This document shows positions 1-5,423 of a DNA stretch of 8,414 bases, piece by piece. The stretch comes from an uncultured Collinsella sp. (lineage in GTDB: Bacteria; Actinomycetota; Coriobacteriia; Coriobacteriales; Coriobacteriaceae). A program made the translations under genes and the position numbers. The notes below the pieces were generated by a model that was not told the origin of the DNA, searched no databases, and saw only the letters and a program-made list of their open reading frames with translations. Location: positions 1 to 8,414 of the forward strand of contig UQHO01000055.1 in assembly GCA_900540995.1 (NCBI GenBank). Direction: 5' to 3'. Position 1 is the stretch's first letter. The number at the start of each line of letters is the position of its first letter.

Positions 1-67
1 GAAGGGGTGGCCCCCAACCCCCCCCACCCACGGTACACCCGGCCCACCACCGCGTCGGTGTCTGGCG
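1..67. other. Left-edge sequence, no feature identified
   Basis: This C-rich stretch lies beyond the terminator of the pyrG-xerD transcript. I see no start codon with a ribosome binding site, no RNA gene and no repeat. One minus-strand frame is open across it (it would read ...DTDAVVGRVYRGW...), but it is too short and too low in complexity to call. It may be the edge of whatever follows to the left. Confidence 0.3.
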
Positions 68-139
68 AAAAATGGGACGGGCCCCAGATTGCCCATGCGC
101 GCAAAAGTGCGTCTCGGCAATCTGGGGCCCGTCCCATTT
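68..139 (-). terminator. Intrinsic terminator after xerD, 24-bp perfect stem
   Basis: The arms at 70-93 and 116-139 are perfectly complementary over 24 bp, with a 22-nt loop at 94-115. On the minus strand the stem is followed by a run of five T (complement of 68-72), as in a Rho-independent terminator. It lies 43 bp past the xerD stop and is the natural end of the pyrG-xerD transcript. The stem is much longer than a terminator needs. It carries the motif GGGACGGG, which recurs elsewhere in the window, so it may be a repetitive palindrome that was taken over as a terminator. On the plus strand the hairpin is followed only by an A/T-rich tract. Confidence 0.8.
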
Positions 140-167
140 AATATTTATAAATATGCAGGTCAGCGAG

Positions 168-200
168 GTGCTAGCGATGTGCTAGCGATGTGCTAGCGGA
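168..200. repeat. Three tandem 11-bp repeats over the xerD stop codon
   Basis: The unit GTGCTAGCGAT occurs at 168-178 and 179-189, and again at 190-200 with the last two bases changed to GA. The recombinase stop codon (TAG on the minus strand, 182-184) lies inside the array. The unit length is not a multiple of three, so copies are read in different frames, but a stop is met at nearly the same place with one, two or three copies. Confidence 0.85.
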
Positions 201-1123
201 TGCGCCGCCAGATAGACCTCGGTCAGTTGCGTTCGGTCGACATGCGTGTAGACCTGCGTGGTCGAAATATCGGCATGGCCCAAAATCTCCTGCAGCACAC
301 GCAGGTCGGCACCGCCCGCGAGCATGTGGGTGGCAAAGGAGTGGCGCAAGGTATGGGGATGGAGCCCCACCAGCCCCACCTGACGCCCATACCGCTCGCA
401 TATCGCATGCACGGCCTGGCGCGACAGGCGACGTCCGTTCTTATTTAAAAAGACCGCCGAGGTCTCGGTTCCGCGGGCATGGGCCGCCAAGCGAGAACGC
501 CCCTCAGTTACATAGAGCGTCAGAGCTCGCGCCGCGCTTCCCACCAACGGGGACAGGCGTTCCTTTGAGCCCTTACCTCGAACGAGTACAAAGCCATCGT
601 CGATATGGATATCGCCCACATCGAGCCCCACCAACTCGCTCACACGCAAACCACATCCGTAGAGCACTTCCAAGATGGCATGGTCGCGCAAGCCCATCTC
701 CCCCTCGGGGAAGTCTTGATCGAGCAGCGCCGAGACATCCTCCACCGATAGATACTCCGGCAAACGATCAGCCTTTTTAGGCAGGCGCAACGCCGCCGTT
801 GGATTTTGGGCCACAGCCCCATCGCGCACCAAAAAGGCATGCAAGCCCTTCACGGCCGCAAGCGCACGCTCCACCGAGGCATCGGAATAGCCCCCATCGC
901 GACGGTCGGCGACAAAGCCCTCCACAACCTGACGGGTCACCTCTTCAAAAGACACAATACCCGCCCGCTCCAGATAGGCGCAGTACGTCGTCAGGTCACG
1001 ACGATAGGCCGCAATCGTGTTGCGCGCCAAACCCCGCTCGACCGCGAGGTAATCGAGATACTCCCCCGCCGCCACGGCGAGCGACGAGGGAGTAGCTTCG
1101 GTATGTTCCTTATTCGCCGGCAC
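182..1123 (-). CDS. xerD: Tyrosine recombinase XerD/XerC type
   Basis: Site-specific tyrosine recombinase, which in this family resolves chromosome dimers at dif together with a partner recombinase and FtsK. With the chosen start it has 313 residues. An N-terminal core-binding (SAM-like) domain covers about residues 17-105 (EYLDYLAVERG, AAYRRDL). The catalytic domain follows and has the complete set: Arg160 (GLRVSEL), Lys184 (RGKGSKER), His257-x-x-Arg260 (HTLRH), His283 (LGHADIST) and nucleophile Tyr292 (VYTHV). The family norm is near 300 residues. The start chosen is a GTG 2 nt after the pyrG stop, which suggests translational coupling. No well-spaced Shine-Dalgarno is visible. A second in-frame GTG at 1073-1075 would give 297 residues and fits the family length equally well. 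The reading frame continues upstream inside pyrG to 1276, but that part is a shadow. XerC cannot be excluded, because C and D paralogues are hard to separate by eye. Confidence 0.9.
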   Translation of the reverse strand: MPANKEHTEATPSSLAVAAGEYLDYLAVERGLARNTIAAYRRDLTTYCAYLERAGIVSFEEVTRQVVEGFVADRRDGGYSDASVERALAAVKGLHAFLVRDGAVAQNPTAALRLPKKADRLPEYLSVEDVSALLDQDFPEGEMGLRDHAILEVLYGCGLRVSELVGLDVGDIHIDDGFVLVRGKGSKERLSPLVGSAARALTLYVTEGRSRLAAHARGTETSAVFLNKNGRRLSRQAVHAICERYGRQVGLVGLHPHTLRHSFATHMLAGGADLRVLQEILGHADISTTQVYTHVDRTQLTEVYLAAHPLAHR

Positions 1124-1125
1124 CC

Positions 1126-2787
1126 TTAGTCCGTAGCGAGGTTCATGGGCGTCACCTGCAGACGGTCGACACCCTCGTGCTGGCCGATCGAAGCGCGCAC
1201 GAACTCGCGGAACAGCGGCTGCGGGTTGGTCGGGCGGCTCTTGAACTCGGGATGAGCCTGGGTTGCCACATACCACGGATGCACGTCGCGCGGCAGCTCG
1301 ACCATCTCGACCAGGCGCTCGTCAGGCGAGAGGCCAGAGATAACCAAGCCGGCGTCCTCGAGTTGGTCGCGGAAGGCGTTGTTGAACTCAAAGCGGTGAC
1401 GGTGACGCTCGTAGACGAGTTCCTCGCCATATGCCTCGCGAGCAAGGGTATCGGCGGCGAGCTTGCACGGATAGGCGCCCAGGCGCATGGTGCCGCCCTT
1501 CTCGGTCACGTCCTCCTGCGAGCTCATCAGATCGATGACGCTATACGGACCGTCCGGATCGAACTCGGAGGAGCTGGCGCCGGCAAGGCCGACGACGTTG
1601 CGGGCGAACTCGCACACGGCCACCTGCATACCCAGGCAAATGCCCAGATACGGAATCTTGTGCTCACGGGCAAACTCGGCCGCGAGGATCTTGCCCTCCA
1701 GGGCGCGCTTGCCAAAGCCGCCGGGGACCAGGATGCCCGAGGCGTCGCCCAAAACCTCGGAGACATTCTGCTCGTCGAGGCTCTCGCCGTCGACCAGCTG
1801 GACGTCCACATGGCGATCGTAGAAGACGCCCGCATGGTGCAGGGCCTCGATAACCGACAGGTACGCATCGGGCAGCTGCGTGTACTTACCCACGACGGCA
1901 ATCTTCACCTTGTCGGCGTGATGGTTGGCGTGATTCTGTTTGCGCAGGAACTCGTTCCACTCGCTCATGTCGCGCTCACGCGGGTCCAGACCCAGGCGCT
2001 CGCAAATGCGCAGGTCAAAGTCCTGCTCGGCAAGCAGCTGCGGAACATCGTAAATGCTCGCGCAGTCCTCGTTGGTAAAGACACAATCGGTGTCGACGTC
2101 GCAGAAGCTTGCGATCTTTCCGCGGATAGCGTCATCGATATGGTGGTCGGAGCGCAGCACGATGATATCGGGCTGGATGCCAAAGCTGCGGAGCTCCTTG
2201 ACGGAATGCTGCGTGGGCTTGGTCTTGACCTCGTGGGCGGCGGCGATATAGGGAACGAGCGACACGTGGATGTAGCAGACGTTCTCGGGGCCGGCCTCCT
2301 TGCGGTACTGGCGGATGGCCTCAACAAACGGCTGCGACTCGATGTCGCCGATCGTGCCGCCCAGCTCGGTGATGACCACATCGGAGCCGGTCTGCTCCTC
2401 GATGCGGCGGAACTTGTCCTTAATGGCATTGGTGACGTGAGGAATCACCTGCACGGTACCGCCCAAAAAGTCGCCGCGACGCTCGCGGGCGATTAGGCTT
2501 TTGTAGATGGCACCGGTCGTAAAGTTGGAATCGCGGGTCAGGTTCTCATCAATAAAGCGCTCGTAATGACCCAGGTCCAGGTCGGACTCGTAACCATCCT
2601 CGGTAACGAAGACCTCACCATGCTGGAAGGGGCTCATGGTACCGGGGTCGACGTTCAGATACGGGTCGGCCTTCTGCATCGTTACTTTGTAGCCACGCGA
2701 CTTGAGCAGACGGCCCAGCGAGGCCGCGGTGATACCCTTGCCCAGGGACGAAACCACGCCACCGGTTACGAACACATGCTTGGTCAT
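1126..2787 (-). CDS. pyrG: CTP synthase (glutamine-hydrolysing)
   Basis: Makes CTP from UTP, ATP and glutamine, the last step of de novo pyrimidine nucleotide synthesis in the cytosol. The 553 residues match the usual family length. The N-terminal amidoligase domain (about 1-270) opens with MTKHVFVTGGVVSSLGKG, which holds the ATP-binding loop, and includes DPYLNVDPGTMSP (41-53) and the ELGGTIGDIES stretch (141-151). The C-terminal class I glutamine amidotransferase domain (about 295-535) has the nucleophile Cys384 in GICLGMQ and the His512/Glu514 pair in HPEFKSRP. All key residues are present. The ATG is the conserved family start and is preceded by an AGG-type ribosome binding site 9 nt away. 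A promoter candidate and a leader hairpin lie upstream, and xerD follows 2 nt after the stop, so the two genes form a probable operon. Confidence 0.98.
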   Translation of the reverse strand: MTKHVFVTGGVVSSLGKGITAASLGRLLKSRGYKVTMQKADPYLNVDPGTMSPFQHGEVFVTEDGYESDLDLGHYERFIDENLTRDSNFTTGAIYKSLIARERRGDFLGGTVQVIPHVTNAIKDKFRRIEEQTGSDVVITELGGTIGDIESQPFVEAIRQYRKEAGPENVCYIHVSLVPYIAAAHEVKTKPTQHSVKELRSFGIQPDIIVLRSDHHIDDAIRGKIASFCDVDTDCVFTNEDCASIYDVPQLLAEQDFDLRICERLGLDPRERDMSEWNEFLRKQNHANHHADKVKIAVVGKYTQLPDAYLSVIEALHHAGVFYDRHVDVQLVDGESLDEQNVSEVLGDASGILVPGGFGKRALEGKILAAEFAREHKIPYLGICLGMQVAVCEFARNVVGLAGASSSEFDPDGPYSVIDLMSSQEDVTEKGGTMRLGAYPCKLAADTLAREAYGEELVYERHRHRFEFNNAFRDQLEDAGLVISGLSPDERLVEMVELPRDVHPWYVATQAHPEFKSRPTNPQPLFREFVRASIGQHEGVDRLQVTPMNLATD

Positions 2788-2805
2788 ATTGAGTTACCTG
2801 CGCTT

Positions 2806-2837
2806 CCCGTAGAAGTTGTTTATCCACATCTTACGGG
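2806..2837 (-). promoter_or_regulatory. Stem-loop in the pyrG leader
   Basis: CCCGTA at 2806-2811 pairs perfectly with TACGGG at 2832-2837 across a 20-nt loop. If the promoter at 2846-2874 is real, this hairpin sits at the 5' end of the pyrG mRNA, just before the ribosome binding site. It has no T-run, so it is not a terminator by itself. A role in mRNA stability or nucleotide-responsive control is possible but not shown by the sequence. Confidence 0.4.
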
Positions 2838-2845
2838 TCTTCATT

Positions 2846-2874
2846 GTAATACTCGCGCCGCGGACCGTTCGCAA
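2846..2874 (-). promoter_or_regulatory. Candidate sigma-70-type promoter for pyrG
   Basis: On the minus strand, TTGCGA (2869-2874) and TATTAC (2846-2851) are separated by exactly 17 bp and each matches the consensus at four of six positions. The pair lies between the upstream regulator's terminator and pyrG, where a promoter is required. Transcription would start near 2840, giving a leader of about 50 nt. Confidence 0.5.
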
Positions 2875-2908
2875 TTTTTCTCGCGCGCGATTGCATTTCT
2901 CAATCTTG

Positions 2909-2941
2909 AAACAAAACGCCGCCCGGTTTCCCAGGCGGCGT
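2909..2941 (-). terminator. Intrinsic terminator after the winged-helix gene
   Basis: ACGCCGCC (2916-2923) pairs with GGCGGCGT (2934-2941). After one mismatch, two further G-C pairs close a short loop. On the minus strand the stem runs into TTTTGTTT. It is 24 bp past the stop of the small regulator and separates that gene from pyrG. Confidence 0.85.
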
Positions 2942-2965
2942 CGCTATGGCAAGGGTTACACGCTG

Positions 2966-3304
2966 CTATCGATCAGCAACCTCGTCCTCAAGCATTTCTT
3001 GAACGAGCATGCCGGTACGGACGCCCTCAAGATACCACTCGCCACGTTCGGTGAGGCAAATACCATTTGCAAGCTGACCGCCGTCGTCGCTATAACGCGA
3101 GACGACATCAATCATGCCTTCGGAATCCAAGCGATCGATTGCGGCGCGGGCACGATACGGCGAAACCCCCACGCGCTCGGCAAGCGTTTTGCGCGAGAAA
3201 CCATACGGCCCGCCATTGTCTTCGGTTTGCTGGTCGATCTCCATCAACACCAGCACCTCGACACGCTTCATATCGTTGACACTCGCACGACCCTTGCCCG
3301 CCAT
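2966..3304 (-). CDS. Small winged-helix DNA-binding protein
   Basis: A 112-residue protein that I do not recognise as a named regulator. Helix-turn-helix character is clear: the stretch around residues 36-62 (FSRKTLAERVGVSPYRARAA, then IDRLDSEGM) has the spacing of a winged-helix recognition unit. It is followed by a likely beta wing (about 64-86, ending GICLTERG), as in MarR/PadR-like or replication-initiator-like wHTH proteins. A short acidic helix ends the protein. There is no effector domain, so it probably acts as a dimer through the flanking helices. The start was chosen at the ATG 5 nt after a near-perfect GAGGAGG; the frame extends 18 codons further upstream without such a site. It stands alone between two terminators, and its targets cannot be told from the context. 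Autoregulation is plausible for this class. Confidence 0.8.
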   Translation of the reverse strand: MAGKGRASVNDMKRVEVLVLMEIDQQTEDNGGPYGFSRKTLAERVGVSPYRARAAIDRLDSEGMIDVVSRYSDDGGQLANGICLTERGEWYLEGVRTGMLVQEMLEDEVADR

Positions 3305-3309
3305 AGCAG

Positions 3310-3316
3310 CCTCCTC
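3310..3316 (-). promoter_or_regulatory. Ribosome binding site fixing the wHTH start
   Basis: The minus strand reads GAGGAGG followed by 5 nt and the ATG at 3302-3304. This decides the start against the longer frame that opens at 3358. Confidence 0.85.
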
Positions 3317-3421
3317 AAACCGAGCACGAGCATCTAACGCGCCGTGCGCGACCGACACACCTCACGATGGCAGGTAATATCCATCATGCGGCATCCCGCT
3401 AAGGATGAAACAGTTACGGTT

Positions 3422-3429
3422 ATTGTATA
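3422..3429 (-). promoter_or_regulatory. Weak -10 candidate upstream of the wHTH gene
   Basis: The minus strand reads TATACAAT here, close to a -10 element. No good -35 lies 16-18 bp upstream; the nearest candidate, TTTACC, is 22 bp away. It is in the right interval, after the DUF1846 terminator and before the regulator, but would leave a leader over 100 nt long. Confidence 0.25.
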
Positions 3430-3493
3430 CCGCTCTAATTGTTTCTAGGCAGGTAAACGGCTATTTTTCGCCGAAATAGGCGCTTTATTGATC

Positions 3494-3527
3494 AAAAAGC
3501 CGTACCGGGCGCTAACCCGATACGGCC
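3494..3527 (-). terminator. Intrinsic terminator after the DUF1846 gene
   Basis: GCCGTA (3499-3504) and CGGG (3506-3509) pair with CCCG (3516-3519) and TACGGC (3521-3526), with one C/A mismatch and a 6-nt loop. On the minus strand the stem is followed by five T. It lies 33 bp past the stop of the DUF1846 gene. Confidence 0.85.
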
Positions 3528-3559
3528 AAATGCAATGCAATTACCGCGGTGCTTCAAAC

Positions 3560-5041
3560 TTAGCGATGGAAGAAACCGCGGCGCTCAAACTTGGGCTCGC
3601 AGCACACGTTGATACCCAGTTTGCGCAGTACCGTCTCGTCCGTCGGCGAGATAATCACGCTAAAGAAGGCATCGCAACCGCGCAGCTGCTCCAGGCCCGA
3701 AAGGACGCGAGCGGCCGTCTCACTCGTGGCCGAGGTGATCGACAGCGCCATAAGCGTCTCGTCGGTGTGGAGGCGCGGGTTTTTGCTGCCCAGGAAATGC
3801 GTCTTGAGCTTGCTGATGGGCTCGATCGCCTCATCGCTAATGACCTCGAGCTCAAGGTCGACGCCCGAGACATGCTTGAGGGCGTTCATAATGAGCGAAC
3901 TTGCGGCGCCCAGGCGCGTGGAGGTCTTACCGGTCACCACGGAGCCATCGGGCATGACCATGGCGCCCACGGGACCACCCGTCAGCTGCTCCCTGGTGAG
4001 GGCCGCCGAGCGCGCCGGTGAGTAGTTCTTATCGATGCCGGCTTTCTTCATAATAATCTTGAGACGGTCGACTTGCTCATCGCCCACGCCGGTACGGCGC
4101 ACATTTTCGACCGCGGTAAAGTAGCGGCGAACGATCTCCATCTTGGATGCGTCGCGGCAGGCATCGTCATCGGTGATGGCAAAGCCGACCATATTGACGC
4201 CCATGTCCGTAGGGCTCTGGTAGGGGCTCTTGCCCAGGATCTTTTCCATCAGGGCACGGACTACCGGGAAGGCCTCGACGTCGCGGTTGTAGTTGACCGT
4301 GGTCTTGTTGTAGGCCTCCAGGTGGAAGGAGTCGATGATGTTGGCGTCATCGAGGTCTGCCGTGGCGGCCTCGTAGGCAATATTGACCGGATGCGTAAGG
4401 GGCAGATTCCAAACCGGGAAGGTCTCGAATTTGGCATAGCCGGCGGCCGTGCCATGCTTGTGCTCGTGATAGAGCTGAGACAGGCAGGTGGCAAGCTTGC
4501 CCGAGCCAGGACCGGGGGCAGTGACCACAACGAGCGGTCGGGTGGTCTCGACAAACTCGTTCTTGCCATAGCCATCGTCGGACACGATCAGATCGACATC
4601 GTGCGGATACCCCTCGATGGGATAGTGCAACTTGGCGGGAATGCCGAGCGCGTTCAGGCGATTGCGGAAGACGTCGGCGGCGGGCTGGCCGGCGTACTGG
4701 GTGATGACCACGGCCGCGACAGCAAAACCGTTGCCGCGGAACAGGTCGACCAGGCGCAAAACGTCCTCGTCATAGGTAATGCCCAGGTCACCGCGAGCCT
4801 TGTTCTTCTCGATGTGGTTCGCGTTAATGGCGATGATGACCTCGACGTCGTCGGCTATGCTCTTGAGCATGCGAAACTTGCTGTCCGGCTCAAAACCCGG
4901 CAGCACGCGGCTCGCGTGATAGTCGTCAAACAGCTTGCCGCCAAACTCCAAATACAGCTTGCCGCCAAACTGCGAGATGCGCTCCTTAATATGAGCGGCC
5001 TGCAGCTCGATATACTTCGCGTTGTCGAAACCCTGACGCAT
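3560..5041 (-). CDS. DUF1846 / UPF0371 family protein
   Basis: A 493-residue cytosolic protein of the UPF0371 (DUF1846) family, which is widespread in Firmicutes and Actinobacteria and has no settled function that I know of. The start MRQGFDNAKYIELQ and the following FGGKLYLEFGGKLFDDYHAS (about residues 26-45) are the hallmark of the family. Residues 177-182 (GPGSGK) resemble a nucleotide-binding loop and follow a hydrophobic strand (PLVVVTA), so a nucleotide or phosphate ligand is possible. The C-terminal part contains the conserved-looking ARSAALTREQLTGGPVGAMV and VTGKTSTRLGAASS stretches. The start is the second ATG, preceded 6 nt away by GGGAG; an in-frame ATG 24 nt further upstream has no ribosome binding site and would add eight atypical residues. 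There is no signal peptide or membrane segment. The gene is monocistronic, with a consensus -10 box upstream and a terminator downstream. Confidence 0.93.
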   Translation of the reverse strand: MRQGFDNAKYIELQAAHIKERISQFGGKLYLEFGGKLFDDYHASRVLPGFEPDSKFRMLKSIADDVEVIIAINANHIEKNKARGDLGITYDEDVLRLVDLFRGNGFAVAAVVITQYAGQPAADVFRNRLNALGIPAKLHYPIEGYPHDVDLIVSDDGYGKNEFVETTRPLVVVTAPGPGSGKLATCLSQLYHEHKHGTAAGYAKFETFPVWNLPLTHPVNIAYEAATADLDDANIIDSFHLEAYNKTTVNYNRDVEAFPVVRALMEKILGKSPYQSPTDMGVNMVGFAITDDDACRDASKMEIVRRYFTAVENVRRTGVGDEQVDRLKIIMKKAGIDKNYSPARSAALTREQLTGGPVGAMVMPDGSVVTGKTSTRLGAASSLIMNALKHVSGVDLELEVISDEAIEPISKLKTHFLGSKNPRLHTDETLMALSITSATSETAARVLSGLEQLRGCDAFFSVIISPTDETVLRKLGINVCCEPKFERRGFFHR

Positions 5042-5080
5042 GTATGGCTCCCGTCCCGTTTCCATTTAATGTCTTAGGCG

Positions 5081-5086
5081 ATTATA
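5081..5086 (-). promoter_or_regulatory. Consensus -10 box for the DUF1846 gene
   Basis: The minus strand reads TATAAT, a perfect -10 element, 39 bp before the chosen ATG, which would give a leader of about 33 nt. The bases 17 bp upstream (GCATCG) are a poor -35 and there is no extended -10, so activation or another sigma preference is possible. Confidence 0.5.
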
Positions 5087-5199
5087 ACGGAGCCTGCCCT
5101 CCCCGATGCCCAGGCCATCAACAGGCACCAACCAAACACGCCCACCGCAACCACCGGGGACCCGAGATGGCTAATTTGGGACGGGAAACAAGGCACTCA
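5087..5199. other. Intergenic stretch with one GGGACGGG motif
   Basis: No gene is supported here. GGGACGGG occurs at 5178-5185, flanked as TTTGGGACGGGAAA. It can pair with CCCGTCCC at 5050-5057 only over a very long distance. The stretch otherwise serves as the upstream side of the DUF1846 promoter. Confidence 0.4.
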
Positions 5200-5275
5200 G
5201 CACCAACAATGGCAGCGCCGCAGGTTGAGCATAAGCCAGCGAAAGCCCGCCAGAGCGAGCAAGGTGACGTGAAAG
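5200..5275. repeat. 76-bp imperfect repeat, copy 1
   Basis: This segment aligns without gaps to 5310-5385, with about 57 of 76 bases identical by eye. The best-conserved core is AGGTTGAGCATAAG (5222-5235), plus the GCACCAACAA edge. The similarity fades out over about 13 more bases to roughly 5288. I do not recognise a known element. Confidence 0.8.
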
Positions 5276-5284
5276 AGGAGGGCA

Positions 5285-5315
5285 TGGTGCAAAGTAACCT
5301 GACACCTTTGCACCA
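5285..5315. repeat. 10-bp inverted repeat between the two repeat copies
   Basis: TGGTGCAAAG (5285-5294) pairs perfectly with CTTTGCACCA (5306-5315) around an 11-nt loop. Its right arm forms the first bases of repeat copy 2. There is no T-run on either strand, so it is not a plain terminator. Confidence 0.65.
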
Positions 5316-5385
5316 ACAAGGGGAACGTCGTAGGTTGAGCATAAGTCAGCGAGCGACGTCCAGGACGTACAAGTTGGCATGAAAA
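5310..5385. repeat. 76-bp imperfect repeat, copy 2
   Basis: Second copy of the element at 5200-5275, giving a period of 110 bp. The core is AGGTTGAGCATAAG at 5332-5345. The copy runs directly into the strong hairpin at 5382-5423, just as copy 1 runs into the hairpin at 5285-5315, so the duplicated unit may be core plus hairpin. Confidence 0.8.
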
Positions 5386-5423
5386 AGGCAAGGCATAGAC
5401 CTTTTGGTCATGCCTTGCCTTTT
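5382..5423 (-). terminator. Strong bidirectional-looking intrinsic terminator
   Basis: The minus strand reads AAAAGGCAAGGCATGACC, a TTTT-complement loop, then the complementary arm and a run of five T. The stem has 18 pairs with a single bulged base. The plus strand also ends in four T, so it could stop transcription from both sides. It is the first terminator after the transporter gene and so probably ends the arginine deiminase cluster transcript, 211 bp past the transporter stop. Confidence 0.85.

Noticed and set aside
1124..1276. Upstream extension of the recombinase frame into pyrG
   Set aside because: These 51 codons overlap the pyrG coding end, have a Pro/Arg-rich non-family sequence and exceed the normal XerD length.
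1177..2496. Long plus-strand open frame (439 codons) opposite pyrG
   Set aside because: It is fully antisense to an unmistakable CTP synthase and its composition (rich in Leu, Ala, Asp, Val, Gly) is what GC-rich codons give on the other strand. No ribosome binding site or family motif is seen.
3417..3432. CGGT...ACCG inverted repeat as an operator for the wHTH protein
   Set aside because: Only four bases per arm match around an asymmetric centre; too weak without comparison to relatives.
4073..5077. Plus-strand open frame (334 codons) opposite the DUF1846 gene
   Set aside because: It is antisense to a well-supported gene, has no recognisable motif and no ribosome binding site; an artefact of high GC.
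5118..5391. Several overlapping minus-strand small frames of 64-74 codons sharing LCST...VGA residues
   Set aside because: The shared residues come from the duplicated 76-bp DNA repeat. The frames differ between copies, lack ribosome binding sites, and the changes are not biased to third positions.
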